A stretch of DNA of 64,000 nucleotides from Fimbriimonadaceae bacterium (GTDB taxonomy: Bacteria > Armatimonadota > Fimbriimonadia > Fimbriimonadales > Fimbriimonadaceae). Position numbers and translations under genes: made by a program. Below, piece after piece: positions 10,345-19,853 of the stretch. The DNA lies in assembly GCA_026129685.1 (NCBI GenBank), contig JAHCHO010000002.1, positions 62,001 through 126,000 of the forward strand, written 5' to 3'. The first letter of the stretch is position 1, and each line of letters starts with the position of its first letter. The notes under the pieces were generated by a model that had not been told where the DNA came from, made no database searches, and saw only the letters and a program-made list of their open reading frames with translations.

Positions 10345-11697
10345 CTAGACCAACTCCGCCAGATCGAATTCGGCGTGCAGGACTCGGACCGCCCGCTCCG
10401 AATCGGCCTCCGGAACGAGGCAACTCAGCGAGAAGTCGCTGTCCGAGGTCTGGAGAACGGGAATCTGCGACCGGTCCAACCTCGCCAGTACGCGAACGAA
10501 CACGCCCGGTTGCTGGAGGTACTCGTGCCCAATCAGCGACACCATCGTGCAGCCCTCCGTAACCTCGGCGACCAGGTGGCGTATGGGACCGATCGCCGCC
10601 AGCAACCGCTCTTGGGTTTCGACCTCCCTCGTCTTCGGCCCGATCTGCACCATGTAGATCACGGGCGGGGCCGACTCCCCGTTAAGGGGGACGACCAGCC
10701 CGTCCATGAGGTCCATCACCACCTCGAACTGCCCCCGTGGCACGGCAAAGCCCATTCCGGCGGGACTTAGATTGATCATGAAGAGGTTGATCCCGTACCG
10801 CTCCAACATCTCGTAGACCGTGCTCTGGATGGCCCGCCGGTCCTGTCCGCGCGAGTCCTTGAGGTCGAACTGCAGGTACACGAGTTTGCCCGTATGGGTG
10901 ATGCCCGTCACCCGGCGGCCCGGAAACTGCTCCCGGGTGACGATCTTCGTGCCCGGGTCGTCGCCAAAGGTGCTCTTGACCCAAAGCGGAATGCCGTACT
11001 TCATCGCGATCTCCGCCGCCCGAGGATGCAGCACCTTCGCCCCGAGGTGCGCGATCTCCGCGACCTCGTCGTACGTGACCACCCGAAGCGTCGGTGCGTT
11101 CGGCACGTAATCCGGGTCGGCCGACTTCACGCCGTCGACGTCGGTGAACACCTCGACCGTCTCCGCCCGCAGGGCCGCCCCGACCGCGCTGGCCGTCGTG
11201 TCGGACCCTCCCCGTCCCAAGGTCGTGAGTTCGTTGGGCACACCCTCCGGCGAATGGAACACGCCCTGGAAGCCGCACACCACGGGAATCCGGCCGGACC
11301 CGAGGATGCGACGGATCGCGGACGGCTCGACGCGAGTCACCCGCGCGTTCGTGTAGACCCCGTCGGTGAAGATGCCGGCCTGCCCACCCGTCATCGCCAT
11401 CGCCGGATGGCCAAGCGCCTTGAGCACATGGGCGAACAAGACCGCCGACAGAATCTCGCCGCAGGACATGAGGAGGTCCAGTTCCCGCTCGTCGGGCGCG
11501 GTGTAAGGCTCAATTTCGCCGAGCATGGAGATGAGCGTGTCCGTCGCGTAGGGGGCGCCGCGTCGACCGATCGCGCTCACCACGACCACCGGACTGAAGC
11601 CCTGTTCCTTTGCCGAGATCACCTTAAGGGCGGCCGAGTTGCGCGCCTCGTTCGTCGCCACGCTCGTGCCGCCGAACTTCATCACCTTGATCCTCAA
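10345..11697 (-). CDS. lysC: Aspartate kinase
   Basis: A 450-residue aspartokinase that makes beta-aspartyl phosphate, the first step to lysine, methionine and threonine. The kinase domain opens with KVMKFGGTSVA and contains GRGGSDTTASAVG and FTDVDGV. Two C-terminal ACT domains (about 300-450) are the usual feedback-binding site. It is monofunctional, with no homoserine dehydrogenase. The ATG overlaps the stop of the upstream ACT-domain gene by 4 bp (ATGA), so the two are probably translationally coupled. Together with the aldo/keto reductase they form a tight three-gene operon. Confidence 0.96.
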   Translation of the reverse strand: MRIKVMKFGGTSVATNEARNSAALKVISAKEQGFSPVVVVSAIGRRGAPYATDTLISMLGEIEPYTAPDERELDLLMSCGEILSAVLFAHVLKALGHPAMAMTGGQAGIFTDGVYTNARVTRVEPSAIRRILGSGRIPVVCGFQGVFHSPEGVPNELTTLGRGGSDTTASAVGAALRAETVEVFTDVDGVKSADPDYVPNAPTLRVVTYDEVAEIAHLGAKVLHPRAAEIAMKYGIPLWVKSTFGDDPGTKIVTREQFPGRRVTGITHTGKLVYLQFDLKDSRGQDRRAIQSTVYEMLERYGINLFMINLSPAGMGFAVPRGQFEVVMDLMDGLVVPLNGESAPPVIYMVQIGPKTREVETQERLLAAIGPIRHLVAEVTEGCTMVSLIGHEYLQQPGVFVRVLARLDRSQIPVLQTSDSDFSLSCLVPEADSERAVRVLHAEFDLAELV

Positions 11698-12164
11698 GCT
11701 TCCACCCCCAGGTTGCGCTCGAGCGAGGTTCGGAGCCGCTCCGCCGCGTCGTCGGGAACCACCATCAAAACCCGATCGTGCATGTCGCCGATGTGATCCA
11801 CTTCGACTCCCTCTTCGATCGCCGACCGCACGATGCGCGCGATCAGGCCCTCCTCGTCGCGCATGTTCACCGCGTGGGCGAGGACGATCGAACGGCCCGC
11901 CCGGACGGTGTAGCGGAGGTCGGTCGCCGCGAGCGTCGCCTCCGTCGCCTCCGAGCGCTCCGCCGGAATGATGAAGGACAGTCCGGACTGGGTGAGCTTG
12001 AGGAAGTCGATGCTGATGCCCGCCGCCGCGATCACCCGCAGGACGTCGAGCCGACGCGCCATGAGGGGCTCGCCCAGTGGCCCCACGTGGACCTGCGCCA
12101 GGCCGGACCGGACCTCGACGCGGCTGATCCCGCGCCGTCTTTCAAAAAGCGTTTCGCTAGCCAT
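11694..12164 (-). CDS. Stand-alone ACT-domain protein, aspartokinase-like
   Basis: A 156-residue protein with two ACT-like segments: GLAQVHVG..LDVLRVIAAAGISIDFLKLTQSG, then a second repeat with SIVLAHAVNMRDEEGLIARIVRSAIEEGVEVDHIGD. This resembles the regulatory part of aspartokinases without the kinase domain. It overlaps lysC by 4 bp downstream and the aldo/keto reductase by 8 bp upstream. Location and fold suggest an amino-acid-sensing partner of LysC; that is inference. The frame is open back to 12275, but that extension is low-complexity Arg/Ser, so the start is set at MASETLF. Confidence 0.8.
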   Translation of the reverse strand: MASETLFERRRGISRVEVRSGLAQVHVGPLGEPLMARRLDVLRVIAAAGISIDFLKLTQSGLSFIIPAERSEATEATLAATDLRYTVRAGRSIVLAHAVNMRDEEGLIARIVRSAIEEGVEVDHIGDMHDRVLMVVPDDAAERLRTSLERNLGVEA

Positions 12165-13122
12165 TCGGACGCGCGAACCCCAAGATCTCGTCCGCCTTCG
12201 CCCAGACGTCGTCCCCAAACTGGAGTCCGCACGCCTGGACGTTGGCCTCGATCTGCTCGGGCTTCGTCGCCCCAATGATGACGGATGTGACCTGCTTCTG
12301 TCGCAGACACCAGGCGAGGGCGAAAGCGGGCATCGTCGTCCCGAGTTCCTCCGCGTAGGCCTTCAGATTCTGCACCCGGACGAGAACGTCGTCCTTAAGC
12401 AGACCGTGCATCCACATGTTCGACTTGTCGTCCGCCCCCCGCGATCCCTCGGGCGGCGCCTGGCCGGGGGCGTACTTGCCCGTCAGAACGCCCTGTGCCA
12501 GCGGGGAGAACACGACCATTCCCATCCCCGCCGCTTCGCACGCCTGGATCACGCCGTTCTCGACCTCACGGCCGAGCAGATGGTAGTGGGGCTGGTTGCT
12601 CGCAGGCGGATTTGCGTTCAGGCGCTCGGCGACGTGGACGGCGCGCGCAATCTGGTGCGGCGGCCACTCGCTCACCCCCCAGTAGAGCACCTTGCCCTGT
12701 CGGATCACCTCGTCGATCGCCCGGACCGTTTCGTCCAGGTCCACGTCCGGGTCGAACCGGTGGAACTGCATGAGGTCGAGGTAGTCGGTGTTCAGGCGCC
12801 GGAGGCAACCGTTGACCGATTCGACGATGTGCTTCTTGCTCAGCCCCCGGTCGTTCGGCCCGTCTCCCATCGGGAAGAAGCACTTCGTTCCGATCACCAG
12901 GCTCTCGCGGGGCAGGCCGGCGATCGCCTTGCCCAACGCCTTCTCCGCTTCGCCTCGGTTGTACACGTCGGCGGTGTCGAAGAAGTTGACGCCCAGATCG
13001 TAGGCGCGGCGCACGACCCGGGTCGTCGCCTCGTCGTCCAAAGAGCGGCCGTGGGTCATCCAGCCGCCGAGACCCACTTCGCTGAGCCGGACGCCAAAGC
13101 GCCCAAGTTTCCGGTAGTTCAT
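12157..13122 (-). CDS. Aldo/keto reductase, voltage-gated K+ channel beta-like
   Basis: A 321-residue cytosolic aldo/keto reductase, without a signal peptide. Motifs: GVNFFDTADVYNRGEAEKAL (catalytic Asp and Tyr), VIGTKCFF (Lys), LMQFHRFDP (His), YWGVSEW, and SVIIGATKPEQIEANV near the C-terminus for nicotinamide binding. The YWGVSEW and SPLAQGVLTGKY segments place it near the Kv-beta/YghZ-like branch. It is the first gene of an overlapping run with the ACT protein and lysC. Whether it has a metabolic link with aspartate-family synthesis is unclear. Confidence 0.92.
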   Translation of the reverse strand: MNYRKLGRFGVRLSEVGLGGWMTHGRSLDDEATTRVVRRAYDLGVNFFDTADVYNRGEAEKALGKAIAGLPRESLVIGTKCFFPMGDGPNDRGLSKKHIVESVNGCLRRLNTDYLDLMQFHRFDPDVDLDETVRAIDEVIRQGKVLYWGVSEWPPHQIARAVHVAERLNANPPASNQPHYHLLGREVENGVIQACEAAGMGMVVFSPLAQGVLTGKYAPGQAPPEGSRGADDKSNMWMHGLLKDDVLVRVQNLKAYAEELGTTMPAFALAWCLRQKQVTSVIIGATKPEQIEANVQACGLQFGDDVWAKADEILGFARPNG

Positions 13123-13222
13123 CGTCGGCGGTAGGTTACCGCTACCCGGACGACCCTCGGACTAAGCCACGCCGCAGCGGCGATTGCGCGCGGGCCAACG
13201 GAACGACCGCTGAACCTCGCGA

Positions 13223-15796
13223 TCATCGGTCCGAGGACTCGTCTTCCACGATTCGAAGACCCCGCTTCTTCAGGCCCTTGCCGTGATAGCCCGCGTACTC
13301 GGCCGGATAGGGCGTTTCATATCCCTTCATGGCGTGCCACACGATACGGTTAAGGTTGTCGTCGTCTTGTGCCGTCTTTAGTCCAGTGCGCCGGAGCGGA
13401 ATCCTGGCGCTGACCTCGGCCCAGTACCGAGCGTCGCCGGTCAGTTCGTTCGACGGGGGATTCAGCTCGTCGAGCGGAATCTTGACGGGTATCGCAGTAT
13501 ACGGTTTGAGGTTGGGCTTATCGGTAAAGCACGTCGTCATTATCGGGGAGGAGGCAGTTCGCTGATTTATCGGAGGCATCCCGAATATGCGCTCGATCGT
13601 GCGCAAGACCGAGGTCTGGTTGTAGAACTCGCTCACCACCGCTCCGCGGCGGCTGTAGGGGCTTACGACGAGGCACAACGACCGATGCCCGTCCACGTGG
13701 TCGAACCCCGCCTGAGGATCGTCCTCGTTGATAAAGATCGCCGTCTTGGGCCAGAATCGACTCTTGCTGACGGCCTCCACCAGCCGTCCGACCGCAAGGT
13801 CGTTGTCGGCCACATGCGCCCGGGGCGTCGGCATCCCCGCCTCCGTTCCCGAGGTGTGGTCCTGAGGCAGGTACACCACGACCAGGTTGGGAAAGGTGCC
13901 CTTGCGCTCGAACTCGCGAAACTCTTCAAGGAACCGGTCGACCCGAATCTGATCCGGAATGTTCATGTTCCAGCCGGGCACCCGCAGATTCGAGTACATG
14001 CGAACCCGTTCCACGCCGATGTTGTGCGCGAACTCGATCGGCTGCTTGGCCGCGTACTTGTCCCAGACCTGCTTGAAGCCCATTCCCGCGGGCGGCTCCG
14101 CGTAGTTGAACTCGCCGTAGTTGCGGAAGGACAACCCCGCCGCCAACACGTGATCCCAGAGAAAGCCGCTCGACGAGTAGGTAAGGGGATCGTCTCCGAA
14201 CGTATAGCTTCGCGTGAATCCGCCGAACATCCGCTCCAAGTAGGGCGTCACGTTTCCCTCGGTCGCCCAAGAGTGGCCGTCCGCCGAAAGAACGCCGTTG
14301 CAGTAGTAGTTGTCGAGCAGGCCGAACTCGCGCGCCAACGCGTGGTGGTTCGGCGTGATCTCCTCGCCAAAGACGCACAACTTCGCGTCGCCGTCACCCT
14401 CCTTCATATCGCCGAACACTTGATCGTAGGTGCGATTCTCCTTGATCACGTAAATCACGTGTTCGATCGTGCTCGGGTCGCCCAGTCTCGCGGGAATCGG
14501 CACGGGTTTGGACCGGGATGACCCTCGTCGCTCCATCCCCGCCAGAATCTGCGGCACCCGTGCGTTGTCCAGAACCTTGCGGCTTGCCGACCTCAAAACC
14601 GACGGGGTCGGTACGCCGAACCGCTGCACGCTGCCCCGATGGTCGTGGCTGTTCCATCCCTGCTCCACCGGACGCACTCGGCTCCGAGAACCCACTCCCT
14701 TGTTGTTCGCGACGAACACGCGGTCACCCGAAACCGCCACCGCCGCCGGATACCAGCCGGTCGGAACAAAGCCCTCGATCACAGGCTTGCGCGCGTTGTT
14801 CAGGCTTAGGACCGCCACCGCGTTATTCCCGGCCAAGGCGACCAACAGGCGCCGCCGATCCGGGGTCACGGCAAGCCCGTCCGGCATCGAGCCGAACGGA
14901 AGCGCAAGGCTGGGCTTGACGACGACCGTCCCGACCACCTTGCGCGACGCGAGATCGATCACACAGATGGAGTCGCCGTTCGCGTTCGCGACATAGGCGA
15001 GTCCGTTTGCCACGACCACCGCCGTTGGCTGGAGCCCAACCTCCGTTTCGCCAACGACCTTGCCGCTCTCGGGCGAAACGAACGATACAGAACCCGTCTT
15101 GGCGACCCCTCGCTCGTCCACCGGCGTTTCGGTGCCGGCCGATGGCGCCGTCTTTTGACCCGGTCTGGGTCGAAAACCTCCTTGATTCGTCACGATGAGA
15201 AGGCCGCTGGTCCCGTCCATCGCGACCGCGTAGGGCGCGATGCCGACTTCGGTGCGGGCAACGACCGAGCCGGTGGCGAGTTCGACCTTGACCAACTGGT
15301 TCGCGCGGGACAAACAAGCGTAAAGGTAACGACCGTCCGCCGAAACCGCCATACCGGTGGGATAGGACGCCCCCTTTCCTTCCGGTCCCGGAACGGCCAT
15401 GGTGCGGGAAACCGCGTACTTGCCGTCGGGACCCATTGAGAACTCGTGGACCTCGCTCGCCGCGTTCGAGAAGTACACCTTGGCTCCCCCGCTGCCGACG
15501 GCAAGCCCGAACGACGAGGCGCCCCCTTTGCTCGCCACGCTTTGCACCTCGGTCAGGGTCTTCGGGTCGACCACTCGCAACGAACCCATGTCCTTCACGA
15601 ACAGCCGCGACCCGTCCGGCGACATGGCGACGTCCACCGGGCGTCCGTTGAACTCGAGGGTGCTGCCGTACGGCTCGATCAGAATGTTGGTTGGGGTTAG
15701 GACGCGCCCGGCCTGGTTCCCCGGCTGAACCTTCGGAGTCTGCGCGCCAAGCGCGACTAGAACAAGACAGGACGCCGCAAAGCCGTACCACCGCAT
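13223..15796 (-). CDS. Secreted YncE-like beta-propeller / phosphoesterase fusion
   Basis: An 857-residue exported protein with a signal peptide (MRWYGFAASCLVLVALGAQ). Residues about 40-400 form a seven-bladed YncE-type beta-propeller with repeated VDVAMSPDGSRLFV-like strands. Residues about 445-840 are an alkaline phosphatase-superfamily phosphoesterase of the acid phosphatase/phospholipase C type: VIYVIKENRTYDQVFGD (about 452), HALAREFGLLDNYY, VVYLPQDHTSG and NEDDPQAGFDHVDGHRS (about 692). Proteins of this architecture are annotated as bifunctional YncE/alkaline phosphatase family. The substrate is unknown. It lies 27 bp after an NTF2-like gene, so the two may be cotranscribed. Confidence 0.9.
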   Translation of the reverse strand: MRWYGFAASCLVLVALGAQTPKVQPGNQAGRVLTPTNILIEPYGSTLEFNGRPVDVAMSPDGSRLFVKDMGSLRVVDPKTLTEVQSVASKGGASSFGLAVGSGGAKVYFSNAASEVHEFSMGPDGKYAVSRTMAVPGPEGKGASYPTGMAVSADGRYLYACLSRANQLVKVELATGSVVARTEVGIAPYAVAMDGTSGLLIVTNQGGFRPRPGQKTAPSAGTETPVDERGVAKTGSVSFVSPESGKVVGETEVGLQPTAVVVANGLAYVANANGDSICVIDLASRKVVGTVVVKPSLALPFGSMPDGLAVTPDRRRLLVALAGNNAVAVLSLNNARKPVIEGFVPTGWYPAAVAVSGDRVFVANNKGVGSRSRVRPVEQGWNSHDHRGSVQRFGVPTPSVLRSASRKVLDNARVPQILAGMERRGSSRSKPVPIPARLGDPSTIEHVIYVIKENRTYDQVFGDMKEGDGDAKLCVFGEEITPNHHALAREFGLLDNYYCNGVLSADGHSWATEGNVTPYLERMFGGFTRSYTFGDDPLTYSSSGFLWDHVLAAGLSFRNYGEFNYAEPPAGMGFKQVWDKYAAKQPIEFAHNIGVERVRMYSNLRVPGWNMNIPDQIRVDRFLEEFREFERKGTFPNLVVVYLPQDHTSGTEAGMPTPRAHVADNDLAVGRLVEAVSKSRFWPKTAIFINEDDPQAGFDHVDGHRSLCLVVSPYSRRGAVVSEFYNQTSVLRTIERIFGMPPINQRTASSPIMTTCFTDKPNLKPYTAIPVKIPLDELNPPSNELTGDARYWAEVSARIPLRRTGLKTAQDDDNLNRIVWHAMKGYETPYPAEYAGYHGKGLKKRGLRIVEDESSDR

Positions 15797-15823
15797 GTCA
15801 CAGCATTTCGACGAGATGGGCGC

Positions 15824-16378
15824 TCAGTCCTTTGGAGACGCGCCACCGCCGGATTTCAGGTACCGATCGGGCAGCGGGTTCTCCGGCGTCTCGCCCTGCC
15901 ACATTACGGAGACGATCCACCACCGCTTCCCGTCGTTCATCAGTTGGATCGAGTTGATCCCGCGCTGAAACGGCTTCTCGTCCTCAAGGTTGGCTCGGCT
16001 CTCGTAGGTGCTGAACACGTGCCCGATGTTGCCGAACAACTCGGTCCGCTGGGCAACCTCCTTTTCGAAGAAGCCTCGCTGCTCCAAGGTCGGGCCCGAT
16101 AGCCGGATGTAGTCTTCGACCGTAAGCACGCGCATCGTCATCGGCGGTTCGTCCGGCCCCGCGCCGGGACGATTGGCGACGACGATCATCTTCGCTCCCT
16201 CCGCGAACAGGCCCCGCATCCGGTCCCAGTCGCGCTTCGCACCCGCCGGACCCGAGATGACGGTGTACAGCGCCTGGGTGATGCTCCGAACCGACGCGGT
16301 GTCCGCCGACGTGGTTTGCGCGATGAGCGACGATGCCGCGAAGAACGAAGTCAGGACGGTGGCGGAAAGCTTGTGCAT
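15824..16378 (-). CDS. Secreted NTF2/SnoaL-like protein
   Basis: A 184-residue protein with a cleavable signal peptide (LSATVLTSFFAASSLIAQ). The mature part has the NTF2-like layout: an initial helix (SITQALYTVISG), a WDRMRGLFAEGAKMIV strand-turn typical of DUF4440/SnoaL domains, and closing strands INSIQLMNDGKRWWIVSVMWQ. Many family members bind or turn over small molecules in a hydrophobic cone, and others are catalytically inert. Nothing fixes a substrate here. It precedes the propeller-phosphoesterase gene and diverges from the trans-sulfuration enzyme. Confidence 0.8.
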   Translation of the reverse strand: MHKLSATVLTSFFAASSLIAQTTSADTASVRSITQALYTVISGPAGAKRDWDRMRGLFAEGAKMIVVANRPGAGPDEPPMTMRVLTVEDYIRLSGPTLEQRGFFEKEVAQRTELFGNIGHVFSTYESRANLEDEKPFQRGINSIQLMNDGKRWWIVSVMWQGETPENPLPDRYLKSGGGASPKD

Positions 16379-16512
16379 GGTGGCCCAAATCAGGTGAACG
16401 AAGGTTCGCTCCTAGTCGCGGACCCTCCTGCCCCGCTGCCCGGGCTGTCACAATGGCTTTGACCGAATCCGCGACACAAGCACGGGTGCGGCGATCCAAC
16501 AACGAGGTTGCG

Positions 16513-17802
16513 ATGAAAGAGGTTCACGAGTACAAAGACCGCTCGGTCCTGATCCACGGCAAGTTCAAGAGCGAGAAGTGGGATTTCCAGGACCACATCA
16601 CGGCACCCATCACAACCTCGGTTTCGTTCCGCCTGCGGACCGCCGAGCGGGGGTCGGAGGGGTTTCAGCAGTTCGCGAACCCGGCTCTCGACCGGGCGAC
16701 GACGCACCCGATCTACATCTACGAGCGACTCGACGACCCCTGCCAGGGCCTTCTCGAAGAGACCCTCGCGTTCGCCGAGAAGGGGGAAACGGCGATCAGC
16801 TTCGCCACCGGGATGGCCGCGATCAGCGCCGTCCTCGGCATCCACGTCCAAGCCGGCGATCACATCGTCGTCAACCGGACCATCTATGGCTGCACGTTCA
16901 GCTTGATCGTTCACTGGCTGACCCGTTTTGGCGTAACCCACACGTTCGTGGACCTTGCCCGGCCCGAGCAGCTTCACGAGGCGATCCGCCCGGAGACTCG
17001 CGTCGTCTACTTCGAAACACCCTGCAATCCGACCCTCGAACTTGTGGACATCCGGGGCGTCGTCGCCGAAGTGGCGGTCGCCAATCAGGGCCGCTCGGAA
17101 GAGGACCGGATCGTGACGATCGTGGACAACACCTTCGCGACCCCGTTCTGCCAACGTCCGCTCACCATGGGGGTGAACTACGTCGTCCATTCGCTGACCA
17201 AGAACCTCGGCGGGTTCGGGACGAGCATGGGCGGGGTCGTAATCGGACCGCGAACCCGCGAGACCGACCTCCTCCTCTTTCGCAAGGACTTCGGCGGCTC
17301 TCTCGCCCCGACCAAGGCCTGGGACATCCTCAACTACGGCGTGCCGACGCTCGCCCTCCGGCTCGAGCGACAACAGCAGCTCGCCCGCCGCGTGGCCGAG
17401 TTCCTCGATCTCCATCCCAAGGTGAAGCTCGTCCGCTATCCCGGGTTGGACAGCTTCCCCCAGAGCGAGCTTGCTCGCGAACAGATGCGCGACATCGACG
17501 GCAATTTCGCGCCGGGTTCGCTCCTGTGGTTCGAAATGGCGGGGAACGCCGAGACCTCCTACGGCCGCGCGGTTCGGCTCATCAACCGCGTCGCCGAACG
17601 CGCACTCAGCATCACCCTCGCCGTCAGCCTTGGCAACGTTCGGACCCTGATCGAACACCCATCGAGCATGACCCACAGCGCCCTTCCACCCGAGGAGCAG
17701 GAAAAGGCGGGCATCGCCCCGGGGGGCATCCGTCTCAGCCTCGGGATCGAAGACGTGAGCGACATCCTGCGCGATCTCGAGGACGCCTTGTCGCACGCGT
17801 AG
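16513..17802 (+). CDS. Cys/Met metabolism PLP-dependent enzyme (trans-sulfuration family)
   Basis: A 429-residue PLP enzyme of the cystathionine gamma-synthase / methionine gamma-lyase / O-acetylhomoserine sulfhydrylase family. Key parts: ETAISFATGMAAISAVL (phosphate and cofactor contacts), YFETPCNPTLELVDI, VDNTFATPFCQRPL (the Asp that pairs with the PLP ring nitrogen) and SLTKNLGGFG with the Schiff-base Lys. The C-terminus has SLGNVRTLIEHPSSMTHS and GGIRLSLGIED, standard for the family. The start at MKEVHE is chosen for the GAGG at 16504-16507; upstream ATGs exist at 16453 and earlier. Sequence alone does not separate synthase from lyase. Confidence 0.9.
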   Translation: MKEVHEYKDRSVLIHGKFKSEKWDFQDHITAPITTSVSFRLRTAERGSEGFQQFANPALDRATTHPIYIYERLDDPCQGLLEETLAFAEKGETAISFATGMAAISAVLGIHVQAGDHIVVNRTIYGCTFSLIVHWLTRFGVTHTFVDLARPEQLHEAIRPETRVVYFETPCNPTLELVDIRGVVAEVAVANQGRSEEDRIVTIVDNTFATPFCQRPLTMGVNYVVHSLTKNLGGFGTSMGGVVIGPRTRETDLLLFRKDFGGSLAPTKAWDILNYGVPTLALRLERQQQLARRVAEFLDLHPKVKLVRYPGLDSFPQSELAREQMRDIDGNFAPGSLLWFEMAGNAETSYGRAVRLINRVAERALSITLAVSLGNVRTLIEHPSSMTHSALPPEEQEKAGIAPGGIRLSLGIEDVSDILRDLEDALSHA

Positions 17803-17808
17803 CGTCGG

Positions 17809-19350
17809 TCATTCCCACTCGATCGTCGCCGGCGGCTTGCTTGTGAGATCGTAGAGGACCCGGTTCACGCCCTTGACCTCGTTCACGATCCGGGTCGCGA
17901 TATGCTCCAGCGCTTCGAACGGAATCGGCACCGCGGTTGCGGTCATCGCATCCTCGCTCTGGACCGCGCGCAGCACGATCGGGTTCTCGTAAGTGCGCTC
18001 GTCGCCCATCACTCCGACGCTCCGCACGTCCCCAAGCAGCGCCGCGTAGGACTGCCAAATGCCGCGGTGCAGCCCACGCGCCCGGAGTTCGGAGCGGAAG
18101 ATCCAGTCCGCTTCCTGCACGACGCGGACCCTCTCCGGCGTGACCTCTCCCAGGATGCGGACCCCAAGCCCCGGCCCCGGGAACGGCTCGCGATCCACGA
18201 CCTCTTCCCCCAATCCCAGCGCCCGACCCACCGACCGTACTTCGTCCTTGAACAACCACCGCAGAGGCTCCACAAGTTTGAGTTTCATCCAAGCCGGTAG
18301 CCCGCCCACATTGTGGTGGGTTTTGATCTTGGCGGCGGTCGGCGAACCGGATTCGATCACGTCGGGGTAGAGCGTGCCCTGAGCGAGGAACCGGCAATCC
18401 TTGAGGTCGTCGGCATGATCCTCGAAGACGCGGACGAACTGCTCGCCGATAATCTTGCGCTTGGCCTCGGGATCGGTGACCCCGGCCAACGCTCCGAAGA
18501 ACCGGTCCCTCTCATCGAACACCACCAGGCGGGGATGGAAGTGGCGGGTGAAGGTATCGCGCACCTGTTCGGCCTCGCCTTTCCGCAACAGCCCGTGGTC
18601 CACGGAAACACACACCGCCCGCTCGCCGATCGCCTCGGTCAGGAGCGCCGCCATCACCGAACTGTCCACCCCGCCGCTGACCGCACAAAGGACCTTGCCC
18701 TGTCCGACTTCCTCGCGAATCGAACGAACGGTCTCCTCGATGAAACTCGCACTCGTCCAGTCCGCCTCCAGACCTGCCTCATCGAACAGGAACCGCCGCA
18801 GGATTTCCTTTCCGGCCGGCGTGTGGGAGACTTCCGGATGGAACTGGACTCCGTAGAGTCTTCGACCTGGGTCTGCGAACGCCGCGACCGGACAGGTTTC
18901 GGTACGGGCAACGATGTCCGCGCCCGTCGGCGGCGCCTCGACCTCGTCCCCGTGGCTCATCCACACTTGTGGCGACTCCAGCCCTTCCAGAAACGAGCCC
19001 TCCTTCGTCCAAGTCAGTTCGCGCCGGCCATATTCTCGCCCTTCGGCGTGGGAAACCCGGCCCCCCAGACGAGCCGCCATCAGTTGCTGGCCGTAGCAGA
19101 TGCCGAGCACGGGACGGTCGCCCAACAGCGAAAAATCGAGGTCGGGAGCGCCGGGCGCGGTCACCGACATCGGGCCCCCGCTCAGAATCACGGCGGCAGG
19201 GTTCAGCTCCCTGATCGCCCTCTCGGCCCGGGCAAAGGGCGCCATCTCGCTGTAGACGCCAAGTTCGCGCACTCGGCGAACGATCAGTTGGGTGTACTGG
19301 CCGCCGAAATCGAGCACGAGAACCGCTTGGCGATCGGACGAGGGGCGCAT
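17809..19350 (-). CDS. guaA: GMP synthase (glutamine-hydrolysing)
   Basis: Converts XMP to GMP using glutamine nitrogen and ATP. At 513 residues from MRPSSDRQ it matches the usual length. An N-terminal class I amidotransferase domain has GICYGQQL (nucleophile Cys) and FHPEVSHT (His/Glu). The ATP pyrophosphatase domain starts with [11 protein letters not shown]. The dimerisation domain ends with the canonical [12 protein letters not shown]. The open frame continues to 19404, but that extension is not conserved. A perfect 8-bp inverted repeat lies 18 bp before this start (see 19368-19385). Confidence 0.97.
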   Translation of the reverse strand: MRPSSDRQAVLVLDFGGQYTQLIVRRVRELGVYSEMAPFARAERAIRELNPAAVILSGGPMSVTAPGAPDLDFSLLGDRPVLGICYGQQLMAARLGGRVSHAEGREYGRRELTWTKEGSFLEGLESPQVWMSHGDEVEAPPTGADIVARTETCPVAAFADPGRRLYGVQFHPEVSHTPAGKEILRRFLFDEAGLEADWTSASFIEETVRSIREEVGQGKVLCAVSGGVDSSVMAALLTEAIGERAVCVSVDHGLLRKGEAEQVRDTFTRHFHPRLVVFDERDRFFGALAGVTDPEAKRKIIGEQFVRVFEDHADDLKDCRFLAQGTLYPDVIESGSPTAAKIKTHHNVGGLPAWMKLKLVEPLRWLFKDEVRSVGRALGLGEEVVDREPFPGPGLGVRILGEVTPERVRVVQEADWIFRSELRARGLHRGIWQSYAALLGDVRSVGVMGDERTYENPIVLRAVQSEDAMTATAVPIPFEALEHIATRIVNEVKGVNRVLYDLTSKPPATIEWE

Positions 19351-19367
19351 GGACTGAGTGTGGAGGA

Positions 19368-19385
19368 TGCGCACGCTCGTGCGCA
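19368..19385 (-). promoter_or_regulatory. Perfect inverted repeat upstream of guaA
   Basis: TGCGCACG and its exact complement CGTGCGCA are separated by 2 bp, 18 bp upstream of the guaA ATG. The symmetry and position suggest a repressor operator or a short leader hairpin. No regulator gene is nearby to match it. If the longer guaA start at 19404 were used, the palindrome would lie inside the coding region. Confidence 0.35.
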
Positions 19386-19528
19386 ACGCGCCCTTGGGCA
19401 CCACCGCTGCCTCCGGAAGGCCCGCGATTCCATCGTCCGCGTTTCCCTGCCTCGATCGTCCGGAGAAGCCTCTTGCCGCGAGGCACGCCGCGCCGCCGAA
19501 CCGGTAAGGGTCAGTGGCGAAACGCCCC

Positions 19529-19548
19529 CCGCCGCGATCGAGCGGCGG
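19529..19548 (-). terminator. Possible terminator after the FlgM-like gene
   Basis: A 7-bp GC stem (CCGCCGC/GCGGCGG) with a 6-nt loop sits 30 bp beyond the stop of the FlgM-like gene, in its transcription direction. The downstream U-tract is poor (GGGGGGCGTTTCG), so efficiency is doubtful. Confidence 0.4.
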
Positions 19549-19577
19549 AGGGCGGGAGGTGCGTGTCCTGAAGCAGG

Positions 19578-19853
19578 CTACAAGCTGTACTCGTCGGCGA
19601 TCGCCCGGCGGATCATCGCGTCCGCGATCTCTTCGCCGGTCGGGTTGTACGTCCCGGCCTCGATCCTGGCTTTCAACTCGGCGACCAACTCTTCTCTCTC
19701 CGGCATGTTGGCGATCCGCTTCGTCAGTCTCGCGACGATGTCGCCGGAACTCTCGCCGGTACCTTCACGGAGGCCCAGGATCGAGTCCTGGGTTTGGCCC
19801 TGCTCTTTGCGCCGGGCTACGACTTTCTTCATCTGTTCGTCCGAAATCCGCAT
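19578..19853 (-). CDS. FlgM-like anti-sigma-28 factor
   Basis: A 91-residue protein from MRISDEQ, chosen because AGGA lies 8 nt upstream; a longer reading starts at 19910. The C-terminal half ([17 protein letters not shown], then [16 protein letters not shown]) matches the sigma-binding helices of FlgM, which holds sigma-28 inactive until the flagellar hook is complete. The N-terminal half is charged and probably disordered, also typical. No flagellar or fliA gene is present in the window, so its sigma partner is elsewhere or it has been repurposed. It lies alone between guaA and homogentisate dioxygenase. Confidence 0.72.
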   Translation of the reverse strand: MRISDEQMKKVVARRKEQGQTQDSILGLREGTGESSGDIVARLTKRIANMPEREELVAELKARIEAGTYNPTGEEIADAMIRRAIADEYSL

